NCBI GenBank assembly: GCA_002205965.3
Contig: NADL03000091.1
Coordinates: 124,001-188,000 of the forward strand
Origin: Kappaphycus alvarezii
Taxonomy: Eukaryota > Rhodophyta > Florideophyceae > Gigartinales > Solieriaceae
Length of the DNA stretch: 64,000 bases
Direction: 5' to 3'
The position numbers and the translations under genes are program-made. Below the pieces are notes generated by a model. That model was given only the letters and a program-made list of their open reading frames with translations, did not search any database and was not told where the DNA came from. Of this stretch, positions 61,130-64,000 are shown piece by piece (the first letter of the stretch is position 1; every line of letters begins with the position of its first letter).

Positions 61130-63395
61130 TGCAGTAAGTGCCGTAATGACGATGTTTCTCGCGCTCTGCGAGTGTTGCGGCAGCGCCTGCAGTAACCGCA
61201 CTTGGGAAATGTTGCGGCGTGCGGAGGGATGGGCAACAGTAACGTCGACGGCGTATCGGTACTGCGAAGCCCGTATGCAGCGCGGTATGTAAATGTTCAT
61301 TCGTAGAACGGGGGACTCCGAATGCCCAGATGAGTCGGGAACGTGGTGGAGGAGCGGATGTTCGACGAGAGCGACGATCCCAACTTCCTTGCAGTAGCGG
61401 GCAAGAACGTTGCGGAGGATGTGGTGACGACGAGTCATTCCGTCTTCGTATTTGCAGGTCAACGCGTGTTGACACTTGGATCTAAGACGGGTGCGATGTC
61501 GGCCGAGCGGCGGGAGCAGACCGGACAGCGAGTAGATCCAGGGAAAAGCGCGATGCCGAGACGTAGAGCCAGGGCGACTTTCCACGCAGAAGAGGACACG
61601 TACGTACCACGGTGGGGGTGACGAAGCGAAGAGAAAACAGTCGATGCGGAGGATGTGCGCACGGAGAGGAGCCGTGCTCGGTCGTGGGCTGCCGCGGACG
61701 AGAACAAGCTATCGGACTTCGATAGCATGAGTTCAGTTGTGATCGCAGACTGGAGCCTTTCGCCGGGGACCGGCGATGAACAACGCTCGAAAAGAGCCGT
61801 AGCTGTAAGCGACGAAGACACTGCGGGTGGCGGGAGGATAAGAGCGAGATGGCAGACCGAGGGATCTCTTGCAAGTGGCGGTCCTGGAAAGGGTAAGCAG
61901 GTCGGAGATAAGTCAAAAAGAATCAATTACAGATGCTGCGTATGCAGCCTTGGTAATGTCTGAAGTTTTGCAGGAGACCTAGACGCCCATTGAGAAGGGG
62001 AGAGAGGCTTGGAGCCAGGCTCGCTCTGGACAGGGCAGCTGCAATTGGTGGAACGCTTCCCTCTGTTTTGATCGAAGCTAGCGGCGAGAACCGCAGATTG
62101 AGTGGAGGGAAGCGTACGTAGCAAGTGCATGACCTTGGAGGCGTTCGCGCAGAAGCGGTGTAAGTGGAAAGCCAATTGAGCATCATTCAAGTGTCGGAGG
62201 GATTGGAAGTTGCGGTCAACTGCGTTTTGGCGGTCTGCGAAAAACTGGGAAACAAAAGTGTCCGAGCCAATCGGGGATCCCAGCACGATGAAACCAGGGG
62301 GGTTGAAAAGGGGCAAGGAAGTGCCAAAGTGGAGTGGGAAGGGGAGAAGCCGTAAACTTGGGTCTTGGCAAGGTTCAGCTGGAACCCTAGTGGACCTCCT
62401 TCAAGCTAGATGAAACGGATGGCAGCAGCGGCTTGGACCGAGGAAGAACAATGTTACCGTCATCTCGTACCAAGCGTTCAGGGCAGTGAGAACTTCTCCT
62501 GTAACGATAGCAAGAGGGGACGGAGACCTAGGGCAAAGAGCAATGGACCGAGGGAACACGTTACTGAGTGCCCTCTGAACTACGGACATAGTAGGGTCCG
62601 AAAGCAAGCTCTGTAGAGCATCGTAACAGGAGATTGTACCCACCGTGCGAGGCCTGGGGCATGTGTCTGTACGGCTTCCAGAATGCGCTGGCGGGAGATG
62701 CAATCGACAGCGTTGCGAGCATCGATCTGGACCAAGACGTGATCGTGGAACTCGGATCTCTGGGAAAGAGGGGAACGTTTGGGTATTTTACTCTTGGAAG
62801 ATATATCCGATCTGGGAAAGACGACGCACAGAATGAATTATTGCATCGGTGCCGTTCTTGACGCCTACCCCGACCTGATGGGGCAGAATGTAGGAGCGGA
62901 TGGCGGGTGTGGCTTTGTGTGCCGCGACCCTAGAAATAAGGCGTTCGTAGAGAAGCCCAACCGCGATCGGACGGATTCCCCCGTTTGGCTTCGGCAGCGC
63001 AGTAAGACGGCCTCCGCAGAAATACGGGCGGCACGCGGCGGGCAGATCGCTGTTCAAACAGAGGTTGAGGGAATTTTGTCAGGGCACGTAGGCAATCCCT
63101 CCCGGGCGTGACTCCACCTGCCGGGCGAAGCAGCATTCGCAGGACCACTGGGGATAGACCATCGGCCCCCGGAGCGGTTGAAGGATCCAGGCTGTGAATG
63201 GCACGGCGGACATCCGAGACCGAGAACTTTAGCGCCGGAGGCAAACCGTGAGGGGGGCATGGGAGTGATTGGAATGGGGGCGGGGGATTGAAGTGAAGCA
63301 AGGATTGAAAGGTAGGCTTCGCTGGGGGAGAGTGGGGATCGACTTGGGAGAAGGGCTGCTGTGGCCTGGGAAGAGTTCACCGTGCCCAAATTCAT
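61130..63395 (-). pseudogene. LINE family B, RT to endonuclease
   Basis: The longest LINE relic. RT segments in order: VRRAIHSLDPSTAPGADGLS (about 63215-63155), GGRLTALPKPNGGIRPIAVG (about 63020-62960), ILPHQVGVGVKNGTDAIIHS (about 62890-62830), then, after an F repeat at 62768-62822, VQIDARNAVDCISRQRILEA (motif A, about 62735-62675) and RDDGNIV (motif C region near 62450). The thumb shows GSPIGSDTFVSQFFADRQNA (about 62285-62225). The zinc finger CPVCSRRSADIAPVLDPS lies at about 61530-61470 and the endonuclease RMNIYIPRCI ... AVDVTVAHPSARR at about 61295-61205. At least six frame changes and the inserted repeat inactivate it. Confidence 0.82.
62768..62822 (+). repeat. Repeat F segment inserted in LINE B
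   Basis: GGGGAACGTTTGGGTATTTT, ACTCTTGGAAGATATATCCG and ATCTGGGAAAG interrupt the RT between the QVGVGV part and motif A. Confidence 0.75.
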
Positions 63396-63525
63396 TCATT
63401 GTACTGTTGGTGGTAAATCTTTATTGGTTGTACAATGTTGCACAGAAGCGTGCGGAGGGTATTCATTAATTAACTACGGGATGCGGGCGGGCGGGTAAAA
63501 ACCTGTGGCGCCTGCATTATGTACT
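63396..63525 (-). repeat. LINE family B 3' tail
   Basis: The inverted sequence matches 25285-25410: TAGTTAATTAATGAATACCC, CTCCGCACGCTTCTGTGC, AATAAAGATTTACCACC. It lies head-to-tail in front of the LINE B copy 61130-63395, so it is the end of another, otherwise lost, copy. Confidence 0.78.
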
Positions 63526-63529
63526 GTAC

Positions 63530-64000
63530 TGTACTATCCCAGGTGCCAAGGAATGGGTCCATTGCCCTCCCACAACAGGCTTGAAGACCGCAATAGGCAC
63601 ACGACATTTCTCGGGTGTGGTTCAAATACTATTGCCAAGCCCCGCTCTTCGAGCCAGGAACCCCTTGTCCAAGAGTCGGCTGCCCGGAAACCGTGGACGT
63701 CCACGGCGACCACTTGATCCACTGCAGGTACGGAGCGCAACGGATCGTCCGCCACGATGACCAAGTCACCCTACTAAGTAACGACCTGAGCCTAGGCGCA
63801 AGGCATCCTGCTGTCGAGCCCCGGTCGCACGGGGAACACAAAACAAGGCCGGACATCAGGGCGACGGGCGCCACCGGCGGCACCGATTACATCGATGTGA
63901 CCTTCGTGAACCCGCTGGCCCCTTCTCACCTCAGAATGAGAACCTTCAGCCCCCTCACCAGCTTGAACGCAGCCCATGCGGACAAGCTACGAAAATACCA
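63530..64000 (+). pseudogene. LINE family A, zinc finger and endonuclease (runs out of window)
   Basis: The plus strand codes CPRVGCPETVDVHGDHLIHC (about 63667-63728), a clear Cys/His finger, then RHPAVEPRSHGEHKTRPDIR (about 63801-63862), TDYIDVTFVNPLAPSHLRMR and FSPLTSLNAAHADKLRKY to the window end. The finger and endonuclease are in different frames only by small shifts. The upstream 63530-63660 part is weaker. Confidence 0.82.

Overview
The window is eukaryotic DNA made almost entirely of transposable elements, and no housekeeping gene was recognised. There is no operon structure, ribosome binding site or bacterial gene. Element genes are intron-poor, GC-rich coding relics alternate with AT-rich non-coding stretches, and PIF/Harbinger, Mutator-like, Ty3/gypsy and endonuclease-bearing LINE families occur side by side. 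This suits an alga or other protist with a repeat-rich genome. A red alga is my weakly held guess; nothing in the sequence fixes the taxon.

Layout. 1-4.6 kb: 5' part of a minus-strand Ty3/gypsy element (copy 1), cut by the window edge. 4.6-13.3 kb: a patchwork of LINE C-terminal pieces, two LTR remnants, dispersed short repeats and an unknown degraded gene. 13.3-19.4 kb: a Mutator-like element with long inverted termini, a J-domain ORF and a decayed transposase ending in SWIM-like and GHNR zinc-knuckle segments. 19.8-21.9 kb: an unrecognised minus-strand gene with membrane segments near its C-terminal end, intact only in its first 332 codons. 24.3-26.8 kb: two LINE fragments of different families with zinc finger and restriction-like endonuclease. 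27.65-30.46 kb: a structurally complete PIF/Harbinger element with a TTA target duplication. 30.5-40.7 kb: mostly AT-rich and empty, with an LTR remnant, a 298-bp MITE and a second copy of the unknown gene seen near 8 kb. 41.5-47.3 kb: a full-length Ty3/gypsy element (copy 2) with two near-identical LTRs and a perfect 5-bp duplication (AGGTC), inserted into a LINE. 47.4-53.3 kb: AT-rich DNA with decayed LINE pieces. 53.8-59.8 kb: a third gypsy copy on the minus strand. 59.8-64 kb: head-to-tail and opposed LINE fragments.

Most coding regions are broken by one-base shifts, including otherwise well conserved ones such as the Harbinger transposase and gypsy pol. This means either recent pseudogenes or indel errors in the underlying sequence; the window alone cannot decide. 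The genes do not form a cellular pathway: each belongs to an element, and the main story is nesting, in which LINE tails are repeatedly the substrate into which LTR and DNA elements have landed.
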